This document shows, piece after piece, positions 1 through 9,770 of a stretch of DNA of 64,000 nucleotides. Source of the stretch: Gamarada debralockiae (taxonomy: Eukaryota > Ascomycota > Leotiomycetes > Helotiales > Hyphodiscaceae); contig NXFV01001374.1 in NCBI GenBank assembly GCA_002803225.1, positions 33,350-97,349 of the forward strand. The letters are read 5' to 3'. Below the pieces are notes generated by a model. It worked only from the letters and a program-made list of their open reading frames with translations. It did no database searches and was not told where the DNA came from. The position numbers and the translations under genes are program-made. Position 1 is the stretch's first letter. The number at the start of each line of letters is the position of its first letter.

Positions 1-143
1 CCTCCAACTGAACTCTCGCCATCCACTATCAGGAGATCAACTGAGGGGTCGATGTCGAGATAGGTTTTGGCAAGTACGATTCCATTGAATCCAGCGCCCA
101 AGACAATGACTTTGTGGTGTTCTGGGCTTGCGCTTGAAGCCAT
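1..143 (-). CDS. Flavin-containing monooxygenase, N-terminus only (runs off window)
   Basis: Reading the minus strand from the ATG at 143 gives MASSASPEHHKVIVLGAGFN followed by GIVLAKTYLDIDPSVDLLIV and so on, open to the window edge. The GAGFNG glycine motif after a beta strand, followed by a strand ending in an acidic residue, is the FAD-binding Rossmann start of class B flavin monooxygenases. These oxygenate N or S atoms or ketones of small molecules using NADPH. Only 47 residues are present, so the subclass and substrate cannot be told. The gene is divergent from the Y14-like gene downstream. Confidence 0.75.
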   Translation of the reverse strand, partial: MASSASPEHHKVIVLGAGFNGIVLAKTYLDIDPSVDLLIVDGESSVG

Positions 144-792
144 TTTTGCTAGAAAGCATAGAGGTGGAAGAAAGTCATAAAGTCAATCATGCGAAGAGAG
201 TAGAAACCAGCGACGGGGAAACAGCACTTAAAAATGATTTTCGAAAATGTTTTACTCGGCGGGAACAAAGAGACATTGACTTGAAGCCACTCCCGCTCTT
301 GATATTATACTCGATCAGTCTCTTTATCAAAAGGTTTTGCGTGCCGCATTGCTAGGAATAGCTCACGTCAGCTTGCATAGGTACAGCACGGCGGACTGAT
401 ATCGTACGGCAGGCCTATGAGGTGCCTGGGGAGGATCTTGCAAGGAATCTAATTCGCAACCGCCAGAACGGGAACGGGTCGCGGTGGCTATACATCCCGT
501 TCACTGGTAACTTGGGAGCAATCATGGTCAGGAAGGGAAATAGTTTCAAGGATCATCTCTGGTTAGAACTGCAAGATTCTGTTGGCTATCGAATTGTTTG
601 AGAAGTGATTGGTATGCTGTGGTTGAAGGGTAGTTTGCGAGAGCGGGAGCCAAAGGAAACACGGGTCGCGACCATACCCAAAAAATTCCATCTCCACAGC
701 GCGATCAGCAGCCTCATCAAACAGCGTCCTCAACCAACCCCCATACACCACGAACAACATCCTACTCCCACTCTCATCAAACAACCGCAAGC
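144..792. other. Intergenic region, divergent promoters
   Basis: This lies between the divergent monooxygenase (-) and Y14-like (+) starts. ORFs here show no recognisable domain. It probably holds both promoters and 5' UTRs, but I see no clear regulatory motif. Confidence 0.5.
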
Positions 793-1371
793 ATGGCAGA
801 TATCGAAATGGACGTCGATGCGCCCCTCTCCCCTGAAGACGCCAAGCACGACTCCAAGAACAGCAACATGACAACCCACTCCAACGCGACCGCCGTGCGC
901 TCCATCGAAGGTTGGATCATCATCGTCACCAACGTCCACGAAGAGGCGAGTGAGGAGGATCTGAATGATCGGTTTGCGGATTACGGAGAGATTAAGAATC
1001 TGCACTTGAATTTGGATCGTCGGACTGGTTATGTCAAGGTGAGTTGGCACGATTTTGGAGGTAGCAGAGGAGGGAAACAAGCTTGAGTTTGGGCACTTTT
1101 GAATAAGGGCTAGATGGAAGATTGATCAAGGGAACCGGCTGACAGATATCTGCGATGCTAGGGCTACGCGCTGATCGAATACCCCACCTTGGACGAAGCA
1201 CGAGCTGCGATCGATGGTGCGCATAACACGAAGCTGTTGGATCAGACGATTGAGGTGGACTTCGCATTCGTTCGACCGCCGCCAGGAAAGGGACGAGGAG
1301 GTCGTGCGCCGGCGAAGGGAAGAGCTAGAACGAGAAGTCGTAGCCCGGGAGCTAAGGATGATATTGAGTGA
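793..1371 (+). CDS. RNA-binding protein RBM8A/Y14-like, exon junction complex subunit
   Basis: Two exons, 793-1038 and 1162-1371, encode 151 residues. The 123-bp phase-0 intron starts GTGAGT and ends CTAG, with a GCTGAC branch site. The protein has an acidic N-terminus ([11 protein letters not shown]), one RRM (about residues 39-115) with RNP2 IIVTNV and RNP1 RTGYVKGYALIEY completed across the splice, and an RG/RS-rich tail ([15 protein letters not shown]). The pattern [20 protein letters not shown] then [11 protein letters not shown] is diagnostic of Y14 (Tsunagi/RBM8A). This protein binds MAGO and locks eIF4A3 on spliced mRNA, mainly in the nucleus. Length and layout are normal for the family. 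The match is strong across the whole protein. Confidence 0.93.
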
Positions 1372-1961
1372 AGTGGCTTAGGTGAGAGGATGGTTGATTT
1401 CTATGATACAGGGACATGATACGGGCGAGACATGGAAGAAAAGTTCTGGTACTTTGGCCGATGTGTCCTATGAAGAGGCATATCGGCGTGTGAAAACTGG
1501 CTATATTGGTACGTTGATTGCTGCAGGGCTTGACGGGACGAGGGCTAATTGTTTCTGCAGAGCCTTGATGTCCAAATGGCAATCGATTTTCCGCGCGTAT
1601 GCTACCGATCGTGACCCCGTTGCACAACAATAGCAGGGTGCCCAGGTCTGCACCTTGGAGATAAGTGCTGTCAATTGGCTTTGGGGAAGGAGACTTTTCG
1701 AGTACTATTGACCGGCAGGTATCTTTTCGCAGGTGACACTTCTTTGTCTGCGGGAAAAGAGGTCTGCACCATCCTATCCCTGTCATACTGCCATTACTTT
1801 GTCTAGTCATTGCTTCTATGGGGAATTCTAGAACCTATTGTATGGCAAAGGTCGGACAAAGATACAATACGAAGTCTGCACTTGAAAGCCATCATTTCAG
1901 GCTTCAAGCATGGTACATCTCAGGTGATGAAGGTCATTTTCTATTGGCTCTCGCTATCCTT
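1372..1961. other. Intergenic region between Y14 and the amidase relic
   Basis: This stretch holds the 3' flanks of the convergent Y14-like gene and amidase pseudogene. An 83-residue ORF (1382-1633) has no recognisable domain and reads like 3' UTR. Nothing else is evident. Confidence 0.5.
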
Positions 1962-3608
1962 TCACTCTTTCCTCCAGTCAAACATCTTCTCATATGCATA
2001 TCCAACCTTGAGAAGCCGCTCCTCTCCATGGAAAGGCCCAATAATCTGCATACCAACTGGCAGCTTGACACTGGGGTTAGCTCCACTCAGGTCGGGAATG
2101 AAACCGATAGAAAGCGTCATCGCAGGGTTCCCAGCCAAGTTGAATTGCGAAGTGTTGATGGCAATTCCTTGCTCGGCTTTCTACTTTGCCATGATTTCCG
2201 CCTCAGGGCCCGCGAGCTTTGAGCAGTACTTGAGACTGTTGGTGTGATGAGTATTTCGCATTTGGAGAGGAGAGCCTAATACTCTCTGGAAACTGTGAGC
2301 GTCAGCGTCGGGACGACAGGCTTTGGAATTGAGAGGCACTTATGCTGGGCTACCAAGTTCACACACTTAGGATACAAGGTGAGATACTTGTCCAACGCAT
2401 ATCCTCTATTGATAATTGTGCTCTCAACAGAAGGCGGTGTCTTCTCCCACTTCTCCTGCGTCATAGGAAGCAACTTATCAATGAATGGACTGAACAAAAT
2501 TGTTTCCTCCCACTCGCTTTCCCACCCAGCGCAAGCGATCCACCAATTCTCCTGACACTCGTCCAAATTTCTCTACCCGAGATATGCGCCAGCATCGAAA
2601 TCTCCTCAACCTCAGCACCCAGCTCCCTCAACTTATACGCCAACTCATAGACCTTTTTCCGCATTTCCGGATGGACATTCGGTTCCTCCATACCATCCCT
2701 CAGAATCGCGACTTTTGTTCCCTTAAACACCTCCCCCAACTCTCCATTCGTCTTCAACGACTCATCAAACAAACCCTTCAAATTGGAGGAGTATTTGATA
2801 TCTCCATGTCTCTGTGCCCCAGCAGTACGATCATCCAAACCATCTCTCGCAGCAACAACTTCCAACGAAACAGCCACATCCATAACACTCTTACAAATTG
2901 GCCCAACATGATCCCCCACCGCTTTACTTACAATTCCCGTATACGGTACAAGCCCATGGGTAGGCTTCAACCCCACTGCACCACTCATTGCAGCCGGGAC
3001 GCGAATCATCCCCCCTGATCAGCACCAATCCCCATATCGACCAAGTTCTACGGACTTCCCACCAATGCCCCAACACCTGAACTCGAACCACCAGCTGAGT
3101 AGCCTTTGGCGTAAGGATTGTGGATCGCTCCGGTAGAAGATGTGGTGGATGATGGTGAATACGACATATTTTCGAAAGTAGCAGTCTCGATAATCTCACA
3201 TCCTGCTTCTAGAATTCTAGACACGATTATAGCGCCGGATGAAGGGATCCAGGGCGATACCCATCTCTATTCCGTTTAGTTGGGGAACGCCTGCTACGCA
3301 GATGTTATCTTTAGGCAGAATATCTTGCTGGCGAGGAGGCCGAAGGGGTGGGCGGATTTGGCGGAGAAGGTGTATACCCATGCTTTGCCGAGGACATTTT
3401 CTGCGGCTGTGGGGAGATGGATGTTGGTCCTAGGGTAGGTGGCTATATCGACGGGGAGATGATAGTCTGGCATTGCGAAGGGGCAGGTAGATGCGGATTC
3501 GGTGGCGATTAGCATGGTATGGTAGGCTTCTGCTTCATCTTCCGCTACTTTTAATCCCACCTTGGTGGCGGCGGAGTGGACATCGTCGACAGTTACGGTG
3601 GTGGCCAT
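1962..3608 (-). pseudogene. Amidase (amidase-signature family), decayed
   Basis: Minus-strand pieces in different frames line up end to end with an acetamidase-like amidase. The start is intact (MATTVTVDDVHSAATKVGLK, from 3608). Then come the KDN(I/V)CVAGVP motif around 3300, SRILEAGCEI and the catalytic loop SAGGSSSG around 3080. DMGIGADQGG, IRVPAAMSGAVGLKPTHG (near 3000), KLLPMTQEKW and a C-terminus LPVGMQIIGPFHGEERLLKV follow, ending at a stop at 1962. A stop falls after KITSA near 3296. The frame changes again near 3230. A TAG follows GALVGSP near 3060. More shifts fall near 3010, 2530 and 2280. Conserved sequence continues through each break, so introns do not explain them. Amidases hydrolyse amides using a Ser-Ser-Lys triad. 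The copy cannot make full-length enzyme. Confidence 0.88.
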
Positions 3609-4342
3609 GACTCTTCAGCGAGGATTTGATAACAGGGAGACAAAGGGTGGGAACGAATTCAGGAGTTCAAGGTGAGTCTCTAGAGTTGAAGACCGCCATT
3701 CTTGGTGTCTGATCCCCTTGAGGATTTATATGAGCTGCGACAAGGCATGCGTCGCCCGATCCCCGATCTATGGGTCATCTTGATTGCCTGTGGCTCTTTC
3801 CGATGATATGAGGAACCATGGTTCTTGTTCTGAATAGATCTCCACGACAAGGAACAACCAAAAGTAGCTGATGCCATCTCCATTCAAGCCATCACGCGCT
3901 TGAATCACGTGTATCAGCCTTTATCTGAATAGTCCGTGCTGGCTTGGAGTCGCGAGCTTCGTTTGAAGTCTGAAACTCCCAGCGTCTGACTTGCCCTCTG
4001 AGCCTCGAATTCGATCAAAGCGATCTAAAAGCTGGCCTAAGCGGACCGCATTTCTCTTGGTCTGTCTGATGTGCTGTCATTCATTACCTCGCTTCTTCAC
4101 TACATCGCATTGCTCAAAGTGCCAAGCGCTCGTCTAGCAATGCAACCTCCTCAGATGACGGTGCAGTGTTTGATCTCCACTGCATTGGATCTCTTTTTGG
4201 AAAATATTTTCCTTTGCTGATCGATAAGTATCCCACTTACCCTATATGTTCGATCGCTCGTAGGGCTGCATTCTCATCCACACCGTCTTTTCCTTTCATT
4301 GTAATATCTCACCCATACTTTCGTTTCAGACCACATCTGGTT
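3609..4342. other. Intergenic region upstream of the GH5 gene
   Basis: This region lies between the divergent amidase relic and the GH5 gene and probably holds the GH5 promoter and 5' UTR. A 67-residue minus ORF (3680-3883) shows no known domain. I see no defined motif. Confidence 0.45.
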
Positions 4343-5899
4343 ATGTTTTTCAAATCACTTTTTCATTTGGGTGTGATACCCCTGGCGTTGGCGAAGGTTC
4401 AGTTCATGGTTAGTTTTTCTAATGTTGCATGACCAGTGCTTGAGCTGATCGGAGAAACAGGGAATGAACATTGCTGGATTTGATTTTGGGTGCCAAATTG
4501 ATGTGAGTTGGGGGTCTCTATGGTGTTCGTGGTGCCCGGTTGCTAACTTTCTGTAGGGAACATGTCCTCTTTCCTCTATATCGCCTCCCTTAACCTCGCT
4601 TGGAGGCGGAGATGGAGCAGGTCAGATGCAGCATTTTGTGACCGACGACCATATGAACATATTTCGCCTTCGTAAGTGGCTCGAATTGATCCTATCATGT
4701 CCACCGTACTAAACTGGACAGCTGTTTCGTGGCAATTCCTCGTCAACAACCAACTCGGCGGCACACTTGACTCAACAAACTTCGGCAAATACGACCAGCT
4801 AATGCAAACCTGCCTATCAACAGGCGCCTACTGTGCAATAGACATCCACAATTTCGCACGCTTCAACGGGCAAATCATCGGCCAGTCCTCGGGAGGCCCA
4901 ACAGACGCCCAGTTCGCAGATCTCTGGTCCCAACTCGCCAGCAAGTACAAAAGCAACGGCAAAGTGGTTTTCGGACTCATGAACGAACCTCATGACGTTG
5001 ATATCACGGCTTGGGCAAACAGTGTTCAAGGTGCTGTCACGGCGATTAGAAATGCAGGGGCCACGACACAGATGATTTTGTTGCCAGGGAATAACTTTAC
5101 GTCCGCTGCGACATTTGTAAGCAATGGATCTGCGGCTGCGCTTTCGAATGTTACGAATCCAGATGGTTCGATTACGGGATTGATTCTGGATGTTCACAAA
5201 TATCTTGACGTGGACAACTCAGGCGAGCACGCCGAATGCACAACAGACAATATCGCCGACGCCTTCCAACTCGTTGCTGATTTCCTGCGCCAAAACGGAC
5301 GGCAGGCTATGGTCAGCGAGACAGGAGCGGGTTCAACATCCTCCTGCTTCACCGACTTCTGCGCTCAAAATACGTTCCTGAATCAGAATTCTGATGTGTT
5401 TTTGGGATATATTGCTTGGGCTGCGGGGAGCTTTAGTACGAGTTATGTGCTGAGTTTGACGCCGACGAAACAGGGTGGGAAATACGTGGATAATGCACTG
5501 GCGAGTCAGTGTGTTGTTGCGCCGTGGTTGAATGTGAGTAATACGGCGACGTTCGTCTCGTCTGCTGCGGCGAGTACGGCTGTGGGTTCGAGTGTTGTAA
5601 CGAATTCGGGAGCAGCCGCGACGACGGGGAGCGGACAGGTTGTGAGCTTGGCTTCAGTGCAAATTACTGCTTTACCGACGATGACGAGTGGTGGGAAGAC
5701 ACCTCAAACGAGTGCCGCTTCAGCAACGCTAAAACAATCAGGGGCGAGTAGCTCTGAAAACGCAACGACGATTGCGAGCGCGACACTTTCGGCGAGCGGG
5801 ACTTCAACTTTCGCAACGCAATCGACTGGTGGGGCAGTGGTAAGGAGCATTGGAAGCCGACTTTTGGCAGGAAGTCTGCTGGTTGCTGTATTTCTCTAG
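4343..5899 (+). CDS. GH5 endoglucanase-like glycoside hydrolase, secreted and probably GPI-anchored
   Basis: Four exons (4343-4408, 4461-4502, 4557-4671, 4722-5899) encode 466 residues. Introns are 50-54 bp, GT-AG, and all junctions keep frame. A signal peptide (MFFKSLFHLGVIPLALA) leads into GMNIAGFDFGCQID and FRLPVSWQFLVNN. The acid/base Glu sits in GLMNEPHDVD and the nucleophile Glu in MVSETGAGS, the two catalytic Glu of GH5 (subfamily 5-like cellulases). The last roughly 130 residues are Ser/Thr/Ala-rich and end in a hydrophobic tail (RLLAGSLLVAVFL) with no basic residues after it, as in GPI-anchored wall enzymes. No CBM1 domain is seen. It likely cleaves beta-1,4-glucan at the cell surface. 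It is flanked on both sides by pseudogenes. Confidence 0.92.
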
Positions 5900-6276
5900 T
5901 TTCTGGAAATGAAGATACATCCGTTTGCAAATGATTTATTTCCGTCTTTCACTGAAATTTTACTCATTTCTTCACGACCTGCGTCACTCCTGCTCGGGTT
6001 TCCTCTTTCGTACTTTTGGCCTAAGGCTGGTGATGTGGGCCAGATGTGAACGACGTTATTGGGTACGCGACACATTGCCCTGAATAGCTGCATAATCTCT
6101 GTCATAGGGATCGGAATGGGAGATGGTTATTTAAGTTGGATGTCTTCCTCCTGGCTAATCATTATTTCGGTCATAGGTATTCGTACCTTGCGAAATCCTT
6201 CATCTCGCAATGACGTCCACAAACTTGATGGAACTGCTAAATATCAGTAGCAGATCCTCAGCGCCAAGTTTCGATC
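5900..6276. other. Intergenic region after GH5
   Basis: GH5 3' flank and the upstream flank of the transporter pseudogene. Short ORFs without domains. Nothing supported. Confidence 0.45.
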
Positions 6277-7672
6277 ATGGCCAGCTCAATATGGTCACTG
6301 AATTGCCAGTACCTCAGCAGAAATCTCGATGCGGTCTCTCCCACTCACAGACCACGGCAGACAAGCCTACCTCATCCTCGCAGCCAGCACACTAACCCAA
6401 GCACCAATCTGGGGTCCTTCTCTCTCTTCCCCCCACCTATTCCCCTTAACTTACATGAAACACAGGCTATTCACTCTCCTTTGGCGTCTTTCAAGAGTAC
6501 TGCACAAACCCCCTTCACTCGCCCTTCGCTGCGGGCTCAGCCGGCTCGATCGCGACGGTCTGTACGACTCTGAATGGCGTCATGTACCCCATGATGCCGT
6601 CTACATTCACGCTGCTCACCCGCTACCGCAAACTCCGCCACAATTGCGGGCCAGCTGGTCTCCCTATCACCGCGTCATCACTCATCCTCTCCAGTTTTGC
6701 GACGGAAGTCTGGCAGCTCGTTGTTTCTCAGGGGGTAATGTGTGCGACTGGAAGCGGACTCCTTTTCTCCCCGACAATGCTTTATCTGGATGAGTGGTTT
6801 CATCGCGAGGAAGGGAATGGCCTACGGTACCATCTGGGCTGGAAAATCAACTACTGGCTTCGTTTTCCCATTTCTCATGTCGTTTCCACTCTCGCATTTC
6901 GGGGCACGAATCATCTTACTTGCCTGGTCAATCACCCTCGTCATCATAAAACACCTCTTCTTTTCTTCTTGAAGCCACGGATTCCACCAAACAATTCTAG
7001 AGACAGGAATGCAAGACAAAGAACGCTATCCTGGAACTTCCTCAAACACTAAACATTCTGGATGCTCGAACTAGGTAACACAATTCAATCCCTCGGATAC
7101 CTCCTCCCAACAACTTACCTCTCATCCTACGCTAACACTCTCAACCTACCATCAACCACAGGCACGATGCTAATCGCCCTCTTTCACTCGCCTCCGTACC
7201 AGGTGCTTTAATCGTCGGGTATCTAAACGACCGCATGACACCCACAACCACAATCCTAATCTCGTCCCTTGGCTCAGCTTTGTCGATCTTCCTAATTTGG
7301 GGCCTGGCTGGCTCAAACTCTTCTTCCTTCACCATGCTAACCATCTTTCGTCCTTGCGTGTGAATTCTTTGCAGGAGGGTTCTCGAGTACCTATCCCGGG
7401 TTGTTTGGCGAGGTGAAGGGAGGAGAGCGTGAAACCGCCGGGGATGATGCTGAAGTGGATGCTGGTTTGGTGATGGGGTTGTTATTAGGGGAAGGAGAGT
7501 AGGCTTTGTAGTTGGTGGACCGGTTAGTGCGGGGTCGTTGACAGTCCGGAACATGGTGGGGAAGTGGGGTTATGAGACGGAATATGGGGCTGTTATTGTG
7601 GTTACGGGCGTTACGACTTTGCTGGGTGGGTGGGGCTGAATTTGGAAGGTGATTAGGGGTGCGATGGCTTGA
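6277..7672 (+). pseudogene. MFS transporter, monocarboxylate-transporter type, decayed
   Basis: Fragments in three frames follow the order of fungal MCT-like MFS transporters. They are GRQAYLILAASTLTQAPIWG near 6360, GVFQEYCTNPLHSPF then GSAGSIA near 6485, and VMYPMMPSTFTLLTRYRKLR near 6575. Next come ATEVWQLVVSQGVMCATGSG, YGTIWAGKSTTGFVFPFLMS near 6830 and LELGNTIQSLGYLLPTTYLS near 7065. The series ends with YLNDRMTPTTTILISSLGSA near 7220, GGFSSTYPGLFGEVKG near 7380 and GYETEYGAVIVVTGVTTLLG near 7575. Each is separated from the next by frame changes without splice signals. The start used (ATG 6277) is nominal. Intact relatives move monocarboxylates or related small acids across the plasma membrane. 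This copy is not translatable as a transporter. Confidence 0.87.
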
Positions 7673-8805
7673 TATGAGGGGATTCAAGAGGACACGAGAT
7701 GAAGGGGATCAAAAAATGGTGTTGACCCGGGAATCAGCAGAGGGGGATTAGGTTGGGGTTTGAGCATTATGTGAACAAAAGTGCGGAGGTTTGGAAGAGC
7801 AGTTCCTTCATTACTAATCTGCTTGACTACACCGACAATCAAAGACGGATGGTACTTAACGAAGTCCATACAGTTGCTTTTAAAGTCTGCAGCATTCCCA
7901 CAAAAAGCCGTCTTTGTGGGAACTCTTCCACCATTTTACTCCGTGGACCGTGGGCCTTTCTGCTTGGCCATTTTGCTGTTGCGACGGTGAACATTGCCTG
8001 CAGATGGGAAAGAAGGGCACCGTGAAACCCTCTGGAAACCAATTAGGAGGGTAGAACTATGATTGAATATAGAAGGAACAATGCTAAGTTTAAACCAGGG
8101 TGTCTGGGCTGAACTATCTACGATCCAGGGGGCATGCCTGAGAATGCGTCGTCCGGATGAAGCAGGGCCTGGTCTTTCGCAGAGTGAACGTCAGGGACCG
8201 AGCCATCTGGTTGATCCGGAAAGAAACCTGGCGGGAACGTAAGCGGTGGAGGTGGAAACGAGGTTAGGAGTATGCGTTTTGTTGAAGTACGGATTGACTA
8301 TAGCAGCAGGTTGCTACCGACTACCGCAGACTTTGTGTACAATAGAGGAGAGTCGAAGGTTGTGGCGAATGTACTGTACTGTTGACGGGAGTCATACTAC
8401 CGGAGTTTACGAAGGTATTCCAGAAGTCTTCGAGTGTCTCGAAAGGGATGTGGAGGGGGAATTTTGAGACGCCGATTTGTGAGTCTGCATCGTGGCACAT
8501 TTGAGCCGTCTCGCAAGATAAAGAATTAAACCGGAATTTCCGCGTTTCAAAATGTAGTAGAGGTCGTAAGAATTGTGGAAGAGAATTTAGGCAGGTCGTG
8601 CCAAGCAAGTTCGTTGTGGCTTCGGAGCTTGATGGCCATTGCGACGCTTCGTAGTTCATGTCACGATGTGGTCACTTGAAATAGGTTTCGAGTGCCAGTA
8701 ACGTAATTCTGTGCTAGGGGTGATTTTCGTGTTAAGGTAGCCAACCTCGGAAACGATGCACACGTTTGTGGCTTTGCCACAAGCCCAACAGATGGGCAAA
8801 AGGGA
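7673..8805. other. Gene-poor stretch
   Basis: Only short overlapping ORFs on both strands (largest 112 residues, minus, 8321-8659) with no recognised domain. No repeat or RNA gene is seen until the tRNA fragment at 8806. Confidence 0.4.
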
Positions 8806-8822
8806 TGATGACGATGGGATTC
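8806..8822 (-). pseudogene. 3' fragment of a tRNA-Leu-like gene
   Basis: On the minus strand these 17 bases read GAATCCCATCGTCATCA. They are identical to the 3' T-loop, T-stem, acceptor strand and discriminator A of the tRNA-Leu at 9518-9534. The bases upstream on this strand do not form the rest of a tRNA. A matching 5' T-arm half lies on the same strand at 9736-9744. Confidence 0.6.
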
Positions 8823-8886
8823 AAAATCTGCAAGCTAATTAGTTTAAGTAAGGCGCAAATTTAGAGAGAAGCAATCGTTATTGAGA

Positions 8887-9208
8887 TACTGTATTAATTG
8901 GTCTATAAGACCCGTTCCTGGTGATAAGAACCCCCCACCCCTGTTCTATCGTTTCTAAGAGCAGGTTTTTCGAGCCAGGCGGAGCAAGAAATTATAAGAG
9001 CATAAAAGTATAGGCTCAAATTCAGGCTTATTCCCCTAAAAACCACACTATAAGTATGACCCCCCCCTTCCTCTTAAACACTATATACTTTCTATAAAAC
9101 TAATGCCACTTGTAGCACCCTATTCTTCTTACAAGATATGGTCCTAAGTCGCCAAAGTGGTAAAAGTTTACTTGCAACGCATGGTCTTATAGACTAATTA
9201 ATACGGTA
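8887..9208. mobile_element. Non-coding TIR element (MITE-like), 322 bp
   Basis: Bases 8887-8912 and the reverse complement of 9183-9208 agree at 24 of 26 positions (core TATTAATTnGTCTATAAGACC). The outermost bases on each side are TA, as expected for a Tc1/mariner-type TA target duplication. The inside is AT-rich with C runs (for example at 8931-8940 and 9061-9068) and has no ORF of note. The size, TIRs and lack of coding fit a MITE. Whether other copies exist in the genome cannot be seen here. Confidence 0.6.
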
Positions 9209-9379
9209 CTGTGTAAACTTATGAGCTTTAAAAAAGGGGGGTTGAGTTGGGAAACGAGTTTCTACGAGGACTTTCCAATTTCGGCAACGCTAGGGCGGTG
9301 AAGAACCGGTATACAGTAGAATAGCTTGCCGGACGTATGTATTAAAATAAGCAAATTTTGGGAATCAAACTATCAATTT

Positions 9380-9534
9380 GGTGACGTGGCCGAGCGGTTA
9401 TGGCGCCAGTTTCAGGTCAACTTGAAATGAATAATACTGGTTCGAAAGAGCATGGGTTCGGTAAGTAATATTGCGTGACGAAAATTAAAGGGCTTTTTAC
9501 TCACTGAAGTGTTACCAGAATCCCATCGTCATCA
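9380..9534 (+). pseudogene. tRNA-Leu(CAG) with anticodon-loop intron, interrupted in the T-loop by 58 bp
   Basis: The acceptor strand GGTGACG (9380-9386) pairs with CGTCATC (9527-9533), followed by discriminator A (9534). A perfect A box TGGCCGAGCGG starts at 9387. The anticodon stem CCAGT/ACTGG (9406-9410, 9436-9440) encloses loop TTCAGG plus T, with anticodon CAG at 9413-9415. An 18-nt intron (9417-9434) sits at the usual position 37/38. T-stem ATGGG (9452-9456) pairs with CCCAT (9522-9526). The T-loop TTCG (9457-9460) and AAT (9519-9521) would read TTCGAAT, but 58 bases (9461-9518) lie between them and split the B box. The insert starts GTAAGT and ends CAG. T runs follow downstream. It is probably inactive as a Pol III gene unless the insert is removed or bypassed. 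Confidence 0.72.
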
Positions 9535-9720
9535 ACGAATTTCTTTTTTGTCCTTTTTTAGCCTTTTTTTTAGAGTTCCGCTCTAAGCGAGTCGCCAAGG
9601 CGGCTACGGCAACGTCAAACCATTTACAGTACCCAAACTTCGAATCTTTTTGGACCCTCTGCGATTTTCAAATCTACCCTTACATAATTATTCATAAATG
9701 ACCTTGAGTCCCTCATCGCA

Positions 9721-9770
9721 CAATATTTCTTACCGAACCCATGCTTGTCGACCGCCACTTGGATTGCACG
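9721..9770 (-). pseudogene. Inverted partial copy of the interrupted tRNA-Leu
   Basis: Minus-strand bases 9744 to 9721 match plus bases 9450-9473 at 23 of 24 positions. They cover the 5' half of the T-arm (GCATGGGTTCG) plus the first 13 bases of the insert (GTAAGAAATATTG here). Further upstream on this strand AGTGG and a variable-arm-like GGTCGACAAGC can be aligned with the tRNA, but the acceptor and D-arm are absent. So the T-loop junction exists in two copies in opposite orientation. Confidence 0.55.

Noticed and set aside
1382..1633. 83-residue ORF after the Y14-like gene
   Set aside because: No domain, lies in the probable 3' UTR, and no splice link to a gene.
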